A stretch of DNA of 64,000 bases from Pirellulaceae bacterium (GTDB lineage: Bacteria > Planctomycetota > Planctomycetia > Pirellulales > Pirellulaceae). Positions 36,013 to 44,739 of this stretch are shown piece after piece. The translations under genes were made by a program, and so were the position numbers. The stretch spans positions 62,001 to 126,000 of the forward strand of contig JAHDXO010000014.1 of the NCBI GenBank assembly GCA_023382975.1, in the 5' to 3' direction. Position 1 is the first letter of the stretch; each line of letters opens with the position of its first letter. The notes beneath the pieces are model-generated. The model worked only from the letters and a program-made list of their open reading frames with translations, made no database searches and was not told the DNA's origin.

Positions 36013-39000
36013 ATGGGACGCTCGGATTCACTGTTGCTCATCTTCTTGCTGCTGGCGCACGCGACTTGGTTGTGCGCGGCGGAGTCGCCGGTTTCTTCGA
36101 CGCAGGTGTTGATGCCGCGCGTCGAGGACTACACGCATCTGTGGTGGGCCGAGGGATTCCCCGGCCAGACGCCAGCGGCGCCTTGGCGGCGCGTCATTCA
36201 GACCGGCTACTACGCAATGGTGTTGGACACCCAGACGCTGCGGATCCCGCATCTTGGACCAGTGACCGGCGGCGTGGACTATCTGACGGCGGCGCGGGCG
36301 GACAACCGCGCTTGGCAGAGTCTACCACCGGCGGAACTGTCGCTGCACGTCTCCATCGGCGCTCGGACCTATCGCGCCACGGCGGGCGGAAAGTGGACTC
36401 AGTTCACCGGGCCGCGGCTGGTCGAATCCGGACGATTCCTCCAGCGTGCCGATGTCACGGACTTGGTATTTGCGGCCGACGATGGTAGGAACCTGAATGT
36501 CGAGGCACGGTTCGAGACGGTTGCGTGGCCGGATCGCTTGGCACTGATTCTGGCCGCCCGACCCGGCTTGCTGCCGATTCCGGCTGGCGAGACCTGTTTC
36601 GGACGTGTGGGCGGCGGTTTCGGACTGGACGGGACGAACCATCTGGAGATCCCGCACAGCCCCGATTTGGATCTGGAGCAGTTCACACTCGAACTATGGG
36701 CGTTTGTGCCGATCGATTGTGAAGGAGCAACGCGAGCCTCTCCTTGGCTGGTGTGCAAGAATCATCACGAACAAGCGGAAGGCAACTACGGCATCGTCAT
36801 CCTGAACGGCCAGCCACAGGCTCGGTTGAATATCGGCGGCGGACGCGAGAACCAATTCTTCGTCACCGCGTCGCCACGCACGCCGCTGAAAACCGAGGCT
36901 TGGAATCATCTGGCGATCAGCTACGACGGGGATACGTTGCGGTTCTACGTAAACGGCGCACCGTCCGGCGAACGCCAGATCGGCCGCCGTCGCGTGCCGG
37001 GCCGCGATGGCTTGGCCTTCGGCCGCCGGCAGGACAACAGCGGTGACGGCTACCACTTCCGCGGCGCGGTGGATGAAATCCGTTTGTACGACCGTGCGTT
37101 GACACCGGTAGAAATCCACGAGCGATTCCGAGAACCAGAGGCCGCGAACTCCGGCTCGAAACCGGTGCGTGAGTGGAGATTTCGAGCCGATGGCACCGCC
37201 TCAGCCGTGCGGCCGAGCGAGCGTTGGGAGGATGCTGTCCTGGAAATCGGCCTGAACACGCCGAGCGGCGAGCTTCGCCAGCGGTGGAAACCAGCTCAGA
37301 ACGAGTCGTGGAGCGGACGCGAATGGCGCGAAGTCTCTCTCGCGCTGGACGCGCATGCCTTCCCGTCCGATGTGTCCCCGAGCACGGTTTCCGTCCGGGC
37401 AGTCGAACTGCCTGACGGTGCTCCGCGGTCGGTCGACCACGATGCGGCGCGCGGCTGGCACCGCGTCAATCTGGACGACGTCGTGCCCGTCATCCCACCG
37501 GGCGACGGGCGCGAACGGCAGAACGATGCCGTCGAGCGAGTCCGGATCGTGCTCTCCAACCCGACCGACCGCGAACAGCCAGCGCGGTTGCTGTTCGAGA
37601 AAAACGGCAGCGGGATCAAACAGCGTATCGGCGCGCCGATCACGGGCATGTCCGCCCTCCTGCGCGACACGGATGGCAACCCGACGGGCATCCCGGTGCA
37701 GCTCAGCAAGAACTGGCACGGCCGGCCCGAGGGTGGCGTGTATGCCGGGACGTGGTTCCACGGCTTTTCGCTGATGCACCTGCCGCCGCGAGCCGAGGTT
37801 GAACTCGAACTGACGATTGTCTACGGTCATTGGGGCGGAGTCGCTGCTGCCTCGCACGCCCAACTCTGCTTGATCGGCTGGGGCAGCAACCAACTCTGGG
37901 ACCAGAGCGCATTGGGCTCGTGGGGCGAGAGCATCTGCTACGAACCCGACCAGGCTCAGGCCCAGTGCGGCATCCTCGACGTGCGGCCCGTCATGGTGCG
38001 CGGCATGAACGGCGACCAACCCTGGCAATGGACCCACAATGTCGGCGGCGGCGATTGCTTCCGGTTGTTCGACTCCGGTGGCCAGCGGGTGCCTCCCGCA
38101 CGGATGCGCACCGCCTATCAACGCTACGGCCCCTGCCTGACCGAAGTGACCTACGCCGGCCGCACCGGCGATGGCCTGGAGCATTCGGCCACCGTCAGCC
38201 TGGCCCGCACCGACGATCTTGTGCGCGGCGTGTATCGGCTGCGGCTCGACGTGACCCAAGCCACGGACTTCTCCCGCTTCGTCATTTTTCAGATCGGGGC
38301 CGACACGTACAGCTATACGAGCGAACGCAGGATGGCGATGGGCAATGAAACGGGGTTGCTGCGGGAGTGGGCTACGCAATGGGGCGGGGAGGTGTACCGC
38401 ACGCAGTCCATCGAATGTACCGGCCGAGTGCCGTGGTTTTCCCTGCACGAGGCCGCTGCGCGCCGCGAACCGAGCGGGCATGGTGCCTGGGCGAATCGCG
38501 GGGTCGTGATACGCGACTGGACCGCTCGGCTCGGCGGCCAATCCGCGCCGCCCTTTATCGCGGAACGCGGTGTGCGGGCCCGCGGCGTCGATACGTCGAC
38601 ACTCGACGTCCTGCCGCCGCCCGGCCTGACGCGACTCGAACCGGGCGACTTCGTGGAAGCCACCATCGAGCATCTCGTCGTGCCGCAGTTCGCGGCAGAT
38701 TATTACGGGCCGAACGAAGCCCTGCGCGCGGCTTTGGTCGAGGGCGAGAATACTTGGCGCATGATCTACCGCGAAGCCGTCGGGAACGACCGTCGCGTCG
38801 AGATGAAGACGGGCATTCTGGAGCGTCTGCATCCGGCCGTGACCATCCGCACGGTCAACGACTCTGTCGAGTACACAATCGACGGCGGGCTGGGCTTGGT
38901 GCCGGTTACGTTCAGCGGCCTCAGCGATTGTCGCGGCCACACGCTGGTCCTCGACGGCCAACCGGTGGATCAAGGTATCCACGGCAACGACTTCTGGCAG

Positions 39001-39108
39001 ACCGACTACGATCCCGCGAGCCAGCGCTGGAGCCGGACCTACAACCTGCCCATCGCCGGCGACGGACCTCGCACGATCCAATTCCGGAGAGTCCCGTTTG
39101 AACCGTAG
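36013..39108 (+). CDS. Large secreted LamG-domain protein, probable polysaccharide-processing enzyme
   Basis: ATG 36013 (AAAGGAACGAAT upstream) starts with a signal peptide (LLLIFLLLAHATWLCAAE). The open frame extends upstream to 35341 but overlaps the lyase gene there and is not coding. Residues about 200-375 are a LamG/concanavalin-like domain (FTLELWAFVPIDCEG, WNHLAISYDGDTLRFYVNGA, FRGAVDEIRLYDRALTPVEI). The remaining roughly 650 residues (MSALLRDTDGNPTGIPVQLS, RFVIFQIGADTYSYTSE) do not match a family that I can name; they could be a lyase or a binding module. It follows the pectate lyase by 104 bp on the same strand. Confidence 0.8.
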   Translation: MGRSDSLLLIFLLLAHATWLCAAESPVSSTQVLMPRVEDYTHLWWAEGFPGQTPAAPWRRVIQTGYYAMVLDTQTLRIPHLGPVTGGVDYLTAARADNRAWQSLPPAELSLHVSIGARTYRATAGGKWTQFTGPRLVESGRFLQRADVTDLVFAADDGRNLNVEARFETVAWPDRLALILAARPGLLPIPAGETCFGRVGGGFGLDGTNHLEIPHSPDLDLEQFTLELWAFVPIDCEGATRASPWLVCKNHHEQAEGNYGIVILNGQPQARLNIGGGRENQFFVTASPRTPLKTEAWNHLAISYDGDTLRFYVNGAPSGERQIGRRRVPGRDGLAFGRRQDNSGDGYHFRGAVDEIRLYDRALTPVEIHERFREPEAANSGSKPVREWRFRADGTASAVRPSERWEDAVLEIGLNTPSGELRQRWKPAQNESWSGREWREVSLALDAHAFPSDVSPSTVSVRAVELPDGAPRSVDHDAARGWHRVNLDDVVPVIPPGDGRERQNDAVERVRIVLSNPTDREQPARLLFEKNGSGIKQRIGAPITGMSALLRDTDGNPTGIPVQLSKNWHGRPEGGVYAGTWFHGFSLMHLPPRAEVELELTIVYGHWGGVAAASHAQLCLIGWGSNQLWDQSALGSWGESICYEPDQAQAQCGILDVRPVMVRGMNGDQPWQWTHNVGGGDCFRLFDSGGQRVPPARMRTAYQRYGPCLTEVTYAGRTGDGLEHSATVSLARTDDLVRGVYRLRLDVTQATDFSRFVIFQIGADTYSYTSERRMAMGNETGLLREWATQWGGEVYRTQSIECTGRVPWFSLHEAAARREPSGHGAWANRGVVIRDWTARLGGQSAPPFIAERGVRARGVDTSTLDVLPPPGLTRLEPGDFVEATIEHLVVPQFAADYYGPNEALRAALVEGENTWRMIYREAVGNDRRVEMKTGILERLHPAVTIRTVNDSVEYTIDGGLGLVPVTFSGLSDCRGHTLVLDGQPVDQGIHGNDFWQTDYDPASQRWSRTYNLPIAGDGPRTIQFRRVPFEP

Positions 39109-39148
39109 CGTTGCGTTTGGGATCAGGAACGAAGCCGCCCTTCGCCGT

Positions 39149-40018
39149 TCAGCAGAGGATCTCAAGCAAACGGCGGCGGGCCATTTGGCAGTATTCTTCG
39201 TTGCAGTCGATGCCGATGTAGTGGCGCCCTAGTTGCTTGGCCACGACGGCGGTGGTGCCGCTGCCGACGAAGGGATCGAGGACCAGGCCGCCGTCGGGCG
39301 AGGTGGCCAGCAGACAGGTCTCCACAAGCGAAGGCGGAAACACCGCGAAATGGGCGTCGCGGAACTTCGACAGCGGAATCGACCAGACGGTGCGCTTGTT
39401 GCGGCCTTTGGGATGAAACGCTTGGTCCCAGCGGCTGTCGTGCAGATTGCTGTTGCCTGCGTTCTTGCCTGCTTCGGGCGTTCCGTTGCGTTGAAAGAAA
39501 TGGCGGCGGCCCCCCTTCATACGACTGTGCTCGGTAAACGTCACGTGCGGCTCGCGGATCGCGTCGGCATCGTAGTAGTATTCCAAGCTCTTGCTCAGGA
39601 AAAAGACGTACTCATGATCGGTCGTGGGACGGTTCTTGACCGCCGATGGCATCGCGTTGGGCTTGTGCCAGATCACGTCGCTGCGCAGGATCCAGCCTGA
39701 ATCGTTCAATGCCAGAGCCACTCGCCAGGGCATCCCCAGCAATCGCCCGTCCAAGTACTTGTCCCCAAGAACAAGCCACAGGGATCCGCTTGGTTTCAGG
39801 ATTCGGCGGCATTCCGCCAGCACCGCCACCATGCGGTCGATGTACTCGCGAGCCGTTTCCTCACGACCCACCTGCGTTTCGGATTGGTAGTCGCGCTGCA
39901 AGTAGTACGGGGGACTGGTGACGATCGTGTCCGCAAGGCAATCGGGCAATTCTTTCAGGCGTTGCTGGGCATCGCCGCAAAGGATTTGATCGAGATAAAC
40001 ACTGGTGTCTTTGAGCAT
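39149..40018 (-). CDS. DNA methyltransferase, N4-cytosine/N6-adenine type, apparently orphan
   Basis: ATG 40018 gives 289 residues. Motif IV is TSPPYY (residues 34-39), and motif I comes later as LDPFVGSGTTAVVAKQLGRH, the permuted order of beta-class enzymes. IDCNEEYCQMA follows. The TSPPY form is common in N4-cytosine methyltransferases such as M.PvuII, but N6-adenine is not excluded. DRMVAVLAECRRILKPSGSL and WLVLGDKYLDGRLLGMPWRV fit the family. No restriction endonuclease gene is adjacent: one side is a LamG protein and the other an ECF sigma factor. It is probably a solitary modification or regulatory methylase, or phage-derived. The longer frame to 40285 overlaps the divergent sigma gene and is rejected. 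Confidence 0.9.
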   Translation of the reverse strand: MLKDTSVYLDQILCGDAQQRLKELPDCLADTIVTSPPYYLQRDYQSETQVGREETAREYIDRMVAVLAECRRILKPSGSLWLVLGDKYLDGRLLGMPWRVALALNDSGWILRSDVIWHKPNAMPSAVKNRPTTDHEYVFFLSKSLEYYYDADAIREPHVTFTEHSRMKGGRRHFFQRNGTPEAGKNAGNSNLHDSRWDQAFHPKGRNKRTVWSIPLSKFRDAHFAVFPPSLVETCLLATSPDGGLVLDPFVGSGTTAVVAKQLGRHYIGIDCNEEYCQMARRRLLEILC

Positions 40019-40260
40019 GGGACGCCTTTCCCAAGGCAGGACGGCGGAACGCGGCGCGGTTGGCAATGCCAGAACAGGATAATCGACTGGTTCCGCGTGA
40101 CAAGTCCAGAACCAATGTGGGGACCGGCGCCTGTCATCCCACGTGTCGGAGACCTTCTTGATCTCGCATGCCCCCAATCTGGAATTCCTGAAGTTGAAGA
40201 AACTTAGCCCGTCTTGAGGTGTTTTTCTAACAGCCGGTACACTATGGTGGTGACGCCCTG

Positions 40261-40944
40261 GTGCCTCCGTCCGAAGAACTTGCAAGTTCGAGAAAGCGTA
40301 ACCTGTTGCTGAGCGAAGCTGCAGAACCCCAGAACACGACCTACGAGACAGTCGACCCCGATGTACGGCTGATGCTGCAGGTGCGCGATGGCAACGCGAT
40401 GGCGTTCGAAGAGTTGGTGCTGCGTTACCAAGCCCGCCTGATCACCATTTTGGACAACTTGGTGCATAACCGGCATCGGGCCGAGGAATTGGCGCAGGAG
40501 GTTTTCCTGCGAGTTTTCCGGGCTCGCGCAAGTTACCGGCCGGATGCTCGGTTTGCCACTTGGCTGTTTACGATCGCCCACAATGTCGCCAGCAATGCGC
40601 TGCGCTCGGCGTCGCGTCAGCATGAAGTCAACATCGCACTCGACCAAAGCGGCGAAATGACGGCGAAGCCCATGGATTCGATCGCCGTGGCGCCGAGCGG
40701 CCTGATGCCGGCTCGGCAATTGGAGAAAGGCGAGTTGGCCGACATCGTTCGGCAGGCCGTCGATTCGCTCGGCGAACGCCAGCGGATGGCGGTGCTGTTG
40801 TCAAAATTCGAGCACATGAGCTATCAGGACATTGCGAAAACCATGGGTCTGAGCATTCAAGCAGTCAAATCGCTGCTCTCGCGTGCAAGGGAGAACCTGC
40901 GTGAAATACTGGAACCCTACGTTCAGGAGGGCATTCGGCCATGA
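40261..40944 (+). CDS. ECF-type RNA polymerase sigma factor
   Basis: The GTG at 40261 opens a 227-residue sigma factor. Region 2 is clear (MAFEELVLRYQARLITILDN, ELAQEVFLRVFRARASYR, FATWLFTIAHNVASNAL), as is region 4 (QRMAVLLSKFEHMSYQDIAK, then TMGLSIQAVKSLLSRAR). A downstream start is possible, because the first 35 residues are non-conserved. The stop overlaps the ATG of the anti-sigma gene (ATGA), and a third gene overlaps in turn, so the three form an operon. It most likely responds to envelope stress through the membrane anti-sigma factor. Confidence 0.92.
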   Translation: MPPSEELASSRKRNLLLSEAAEPQNTTYETVDPDVRLMLQVRDGNAMAFEELVLRYQARLITILDNLVHNRHRAEELAQEVFLRVFRARASYRPDARFATWLFTIAHNVASNALRSASRQHEVNIALDQSGEMTAKPMDSIAVAPSGLMPARQLEKGELADIVRQAVDSLGERQRMAVLLSKFEHMSYQDIAKTMGLSIQAVKSLLSRARENLREILEPYVQEGIRP

Positions 40945-41450
40945 GCGACGAAAGCCATGCTCAAGGTCAAATCACCATGGTCGGTGAATTGGTGGCCTAC
41001 CTTGACGGCGAATTGGACACCGAATCGAACCGGCGGATCGAGCGGCGGCTGTCGCAGGACGCAGTGTACCGGCAGCAACTGCGCGTGCTGCAGCAGTCGT
41101 GGGATCTGCTGGATCATCTGCCGCGCGCGGACGTGGACGAAGCGTTCACCGAAAGCACGATTGCGATGGTGGCCTTGCGGGCGTCGGACGAAGAGAGGCG
41201 GACCGAGACCCAAACGGTCCGCAAACGCCGACTCCTGTTGGCCTCGTCGACCGCCTGCGCCGCCCTGGCGTTCTTGGCGGCTTTTGCGGCAACGCGGTGG
41301 TGGTCCGACGGGCCCAACCGGCAGTTGCTGCAAGATTTGCCGTTGATCGAAAACATTGACGAGTATCGCTATGCGGAGAGCATCGAGTTCCTCCGCATGC
41401 TGGAGCGCGAGGGACTGTTCGCCGAAGGAGGCATCGACGATGATCTCTAA
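40941..41450 (+). CDS. Membrane anti-sigma factor (RseA/zf-HC2-like without zinc ligands)
   Basis: Co-translated with the sigma gene (ATGA). The 169-residue product has an N-terminal cytoplasmic domain, GELVAYLDGELDTESNRRIE and RRLSQDAVYRQQLRVLQQSW, which matches the helical anti-sigma domain fold. The Cys/His zinc motif is absent. A single membrane span follows near residues 98-118 (LLASSTACAALAFLAAFAAT), then a short extracytoplasmic tail. It would hold the sigma factor at the membrane until a signal triggers release. The next gene starts 11 bases before its stop. Confidence 0.85.
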   Translation: MSDESHAQGQITMVGELVAYLDGELDTESNRRIERRLSQDAVYRQQLRVLQQSWDLLDHLPRADVDEAFTESTIAMVALRASDEERRTETQTVRKRRLLLASSTACAALAFLAAFAATRWWSDGPNRQLLQDLPLIENIDEYRYAESIEFLRMLEREGLFAEGGIDDDL

Positions 41451-42555
41451 GCCAGCGTTCGGCACGATCGGCGACTGCTGCGGTGTGCGTTGCCTTGCCC
41501 CCGTTTGCTTTCTCCTGGCGGTGTGGCTGTCGTCCGGCAACCTGCGGGCCAGTGACGACCCCGTGGAGTTGGCCCGACAGCGTCTGAGCGCCATGTCCTC
41601 GGCCGAAAAGCAAGAATTGGAGGGAAAGCGGGCGCGGTTCTACGGTTTACCGGAGAGCGAGCAGCAGCGAGTGCGTCAGGTACACGAAGATCTGTCGGAG
41701 GCCGAGGACCAGGACAGGCTGAAGCAGATCATGCACCGCTATTCCAAGTGGCTGCGAAGCCTGCCGTCGGGTCAGCGAGCCGAGTTGGTCAGTCTTCCGC
41801 CGGAATCGCGTCTGGCTCGAATCAAGACGCTGCTGCGCGAGCAGGAGGAAGGGCGGATGCGCTGGTACGTGATGCGCGAACTGACCGCAAACGACTTGGC
41901 GCTGATTGTCCGCTGGATGGAAGATTACGTGGCCGCCCACGAATCGGAGATCTTGGAGCGTCTGCCTCACCTCAAAGAGCGTTGGGATTCGATCGAACCC
42001 GAAAAACGCCGCTCGGTCCTGGTCTTCTCCGCCGCAACCATGGGACCAGCACGCGAGTTTCTGCGTCCCGGCGAAAAGGACATCCAGAGCCTGAAAAAGC
42101 ACCTGTCGGCGACCGCCCAGCAGGAATTCAACAAAGCCGAAGGCGAAGGCCGTCTGGCCGAACTGGCTGAGCGTTGGCTGCGTGCGGCGATGTTCAGCCG
42201 CCGCGCGGCGCCGGAGGTTCCGCGCGAAGCACTCCAGAAATTCTACGCTGAACTCGACGCGCGAACTCGCGAGTACCTGGAAAACCTGTCGGCGGAACGG
42301 ATGGAACAAGAGCTCATCCGACTCTACCACTATTCGCAGTTCCGCAAGTTGTTCGATTCGGAGCGATCGCCATTTCCGCGCCCTGGCGAAGGCATGCGCG
42401 GCTGGCCAAGAGGCGGCGGCAGACCTCCTGGTGGAGACCGCTCCCCAGGACCACCGACGGGCGGACGCTCCGGACAGCCCCACTTCGGGCCTCCGGCTCT
42501 TGGACCCAACGGCAACTCACCGGAGCGCCCCCCGCACGACCAGGACAACGGGTAG
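41440..42555 (+). CDS. Secreted helical protein with a disordered Pro/Gly-rich tail (DUF3106-like)
   Basis: ATG 41440 with GAAGGAGG nine bases upstream gives 371 residues. There is a signal or anchor (LAPVCFLLAVWLSSGNLRAS), then an almost all-helical, highly charged region (LSAMSSAEKQELEGKRARFY, GLPESEQQRVRQVHEDLSEA). This resembles the DUF3106-type proteins that accompany ECF sigma operons. The last about 55 residues are rich in Pro, Gly and Arg (PRPGEGMRGWPRGGGRPPGG). It belongs with the sigma/anti-sigma pair and may be the extracytoplasmic sensor. That role is inferred from position. Confidence 0.75.
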   Translation: MISKPAFGTIGDCCGVRCLAPVCFLLAVWLSSGNLRASDDPVELARQRLSAMSSAEKQELEGKRARFYGLPESEQQRVRQVHEDLSEAEDQDRLKQIMHRYSKWLRSLPSGQRAELVSLPPESRLARIKTLLREQEEGRMRWYVMRELTANDLALIVRWMEDYVAAHESEILERLPHLKERWDSIEPEKRRSVLVFSAATMGPAREFLRPGEKDIQSLKKHLSATAQQEFNKAEGEGRLAELAERWLRAAMFSRRAAPEVPREALQKFYAELDARTREYLENLSAERMEQELIRLYHYSQFRKLFDSERSPFPRPGEGMRGWPRGGGRPPGGDRSPGPPTGGRSGQPHFGPPALGPNGNSPERPPHDQDNG

Positions 42556-42603
42556 CATCCGATCTCGAGCACCAGTCCGCCGCTCGCGAAAACCAGCGGT
42601 TCG

Positions 42604-43098
42604 TCAGGTTCGCGTTCGTTCGTACCGGTCTTGGAGAAAGGCGAATACGCGGCGCGGGCTGATGACGCCGACCACACGCTCGTGGACATCCAGCACGGGA
42701 ACGTGGCGATAACCGGCCACAGCGATCGCGCTGAGCGCCGTTCCCGCTGGATCGGTTTCGTAGACCACGATGGGGTTGGATGTCATCACCTCGCGGACGG
42801 GCAACGACCGAACCTCGTGATACCGCACCGCGACGCGCTCCAGGGCGTCCCGCTCGGTGAAGACGCCGACCAACTTTCCTTTCTCCACGACCAGCAGACT
42901 GGCGACCTTTAGACCGGCCAGCGCCTGCAAGGCACCGTAGACCGTCTTGTCCGGCGAAATCTCCGCGTAAGGCTTGCTCTGAATCGCCGCGACGGTCTCC
43001 TCTGCCAGCGCCTGCTCCAACACATCCGCGTAAACGGCCGGCTCATAGTTGCTGAGCGGGTCTTCGAATTCGCCCAAATGGTGTCGGACCTCGACCAT
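42604..43098 (-). CDS. Tandem CBS-domain protein
   Basis: The 164-residue product has two CBS motifs: ISPDKTVYGALQALAGLKVA and LLVVEKGKLVGVFTERDALE for the first, and MTSNPIVVYETDPAGTALSA with YRHVPVLDVHERVVGVISPR for the second. A Bateman module of this kind binds adenine nucleotides such as AMP or ATP. It is separated by two bases from a second CBS protein upstream, and that one by 18 bases from aroE. The partner protein it regulates is not apparent. CBS pairs of this type may act together as a heterodimer. Confidence 0.9.
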   Translation of the reverse strand: MVEVRHHLGEFEDPLSNYEPAVYADVLEQALAEETVAAIQSKPYAEISPDKTVYGALQALAGLKVASLLVVEKGKLVGVFTERDALERVAVRYHEVRSLPVREVMTSNPIVVYETDPAGTALSAIAVAGYRHVPVLDVHERVVGVISPRRVFAFLQDRYERTRT

Positions 43099-43100
43099 GG

Positions 43101-43574
43101 CTAAGCTCCTTCGCGTGTTTCGGTTCCTGGTTTACCACCTACCCGCTGGACCATCACTTGCTGGGGAAAATGATCGGCAACATACTCCGACAGACCTTTT
43201 TGGCCTGTCAGGGCGATGACTCGTCCGTCCGCATCGGTCACACACAGGAAGCGCGCCCCTTGCTCCTGGATCGCTTGGACCACCTTGGTCAGCGAGTCAT
43301 CTTCGCGGACGCAAAACCAATCCGCTTCCAGATGGTCCGCGACACGCATCTCCGCCAAGTCCTTGGGCGGCTGCAGCAACAGGTCAATCACCGTTCGTTC
43401 GGAAAAGACTCCCAACGGCCTGTCTTGATCATCGACGACGATGGCGCACCCCAACTGCTTCTCGTGCATCAGTTGGATCGCGGCACTGACCGAAGTGTCG
43501 GCGGCGATCTTGATCGCTTCGCGCAGCGGCAAGTCGCGGACGCATTCACGCTGGATGTTTTCAATCAGCCCCAT
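43101..43574 (-). CDS. Tandem CBS-domain protein
   Basis: A 157-residue Bateman-module protein: REAIKIAADTSVSAAIQLMH, EKQLGCAIVVDDQDRPLGVF and SERTVIDLLLQ form one CBS motif; WFCVREDDSLTKVVQAIQEQ and GARFLCVTDADGRVIALTGQ the other. It has no signal or membrane segment. It lies 18 bases after aroE and two bases before the other CBS gene on the same strand, so the three are probably one transcript. The two CBS proteins share the same length and fold but differ in sequence, which suits division of labour in a complex. Confidence 0.9.
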   Translation of the reverse strand: MGLIENIQRECVRDLPLREAIKIAADTSVSAAIQLMHEKQLGCAIVVDDQDRPLGVFSERTVIDLLLQPPKDLAEMRVADHLEADWFCVREDDSLTKVVQAIQEQGARFLCVTDADGRVIALTGQKGLSEYVADHFPQQVMVQRVGGKPGTETREGA

Positions 43575-43592
43575 TCGAGTTGCCTTTCACCG

Positions 43593-44441
43593 CTAAATCT
43601 CCAGGTATTCTTCCAACGCTTCCTGCATCACCGCCGGATCCGGATTGACGCCGGTCCAGATCTTGAATCCGATGACGCCTTGGTTCACCAGCATACCCAA
43701 CCCGTCCAGCGTTTTGCATCCGCGGCTTTCGGCGTCGCGCAGCCATTGCGTGCGGGGCGGGTTGAAAACGACATCCGCGACAACCATCTCTGGGGAAAGG
43801 CTGTCGATGTTGACCGGCACGTGGGCTTCCGGGTCGGCCAACCCGATGGACGTTGCGTTGATCACGATCTTGGTTCCAGGCTCGACCGAATAGTCTCCGC
43901 TCAGGTGGACCAGCCGGGAAGGGACTTTGACTCGTTCGTTCAACAGGTCCACGAGCGCCTGCCCCCGTTCGGCCGTGCGGTTTACCACCACGATCTCTTC
44001 CGCGCCGGACAAGCCCAATTCGACCGCGATGGCGCGGGCGGCTCCGCCAGCCCCGAGGATCGCGACTCTGCTGCCTGCGGGATCTGCAAGGCTTCGCAGG
44101 GATTGAACAAATCCCTTGCCGTCGGTGTTTTCCCCGATCAACCGCTGGCCAACTCGGTTCACGCAATTGACGGCCCCCATCAGTTCCGCCGCTTCGCTCA
44201 ATTCGTCAAGATAGCCGATGACAGCCACTTTGTGGGGGACCGTGAAGTTTCCGCCACGGAATCCCATGGCCCGCAAGCCCAGGACGGCGTTGGCCAAATG
44301 TTCGGGAGGCACTTCGAGGGTGAGGTATCGCCAGTCCAGACCGGCCGCCGCAAAAGCGCGTTCCATCATGAACTGCGTCGGGTTGCCGGCGACGGGTTGA
44401 CCCATGCAGCAGACGATTTCTTGAATGGGCGAGTCGGGCAC
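43593..44441 (-). CDS. aroE: Shikimate 5-dehydrogenase (AroE)
   Basis: The 282-residue protein contains the catalytic Lys in NFTVPHKVAVIGYLDELS, the NTDG motif GENTDGKGFVQSL, a Rossmann NADP site (VAILGAGGAARAIAVELG) and an NRT motif binding the NADP phosphate (VVVNRTAERGQALVD). It also has the C-terminal GMLVNQGVIGFKIWTG. It reduces 3-dehydroshikimate to shikimate in aromatic amino acid synthesis. The length is normal for the family. The stop lies 18 bp before the first CBS gene; an operon with CBS proteins is unusual for aroE. The shikimate-binding Ser pair near the N-terminus is not in the common SxSP form (here GNPTQFMM). Confidence 0.88.
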   Translation of the reverse strand: MPDSPIQEIVCCMGQPVAGNPTQFMMERAFAAAGLDWRYLTLEVPPEHLANAVLGLRAMGFRGGNFTVPHKVAVIGYLDELSEAAELMGAVNCVNRVGQRLIGENTDGKGFVQSLRSLADPAGSRVAILGAGGAARAIAVELGLSGAEEIVVVNRTAERGQALVDLLNERVKVPSRLVHLSGDYSVEPGTKIVINATSIGLADPEAHVPVNIDSLSPEMVVADVVFNPPRTQWLRDAESRGCKTLDGLGMLVNQGVIGFKIWTGVNPDPAVMQEALEEYLEI

Positions 44442-44739
44442 GAACCGTCTCCTCAGACAACGATGGCAACTGGATCACGGAGAACGCTCCGCCATTTTGA
44501 AATCAAACGGTGACCGTTGCAATGCAGGAGGCATTCTTCACGTGTGTTTTCCGTGTCTTTTTTGCCGTCTTGGGATAACCGGCTCAGAAAATCTGACGTT
44601 CTGGCAGAAAACTACTTGCGGAAAGCTATGGTGGATTTGAAAATAAAAGAGTGGGATGGTACTCGCTGGTGTTTTCCGGCTGTGCTATGATCCTTTACAC
44701 GTTTCTCTTTCTTGCTCGAACATCTGAGCTCACGATTTC

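Noticed and set aside
37201-39165. 654-residue minus-strand open frame
   Set aside because: It lies fully antisense to the LamG protein, which has a signal peptide and a recognisable domain.
40019-40285. N-terminal extension of the methyltransferase
   Set aside because: It would overlap the divergent sigma factor gene and adds no conserved sequence; ATG 40018 fits the family start.
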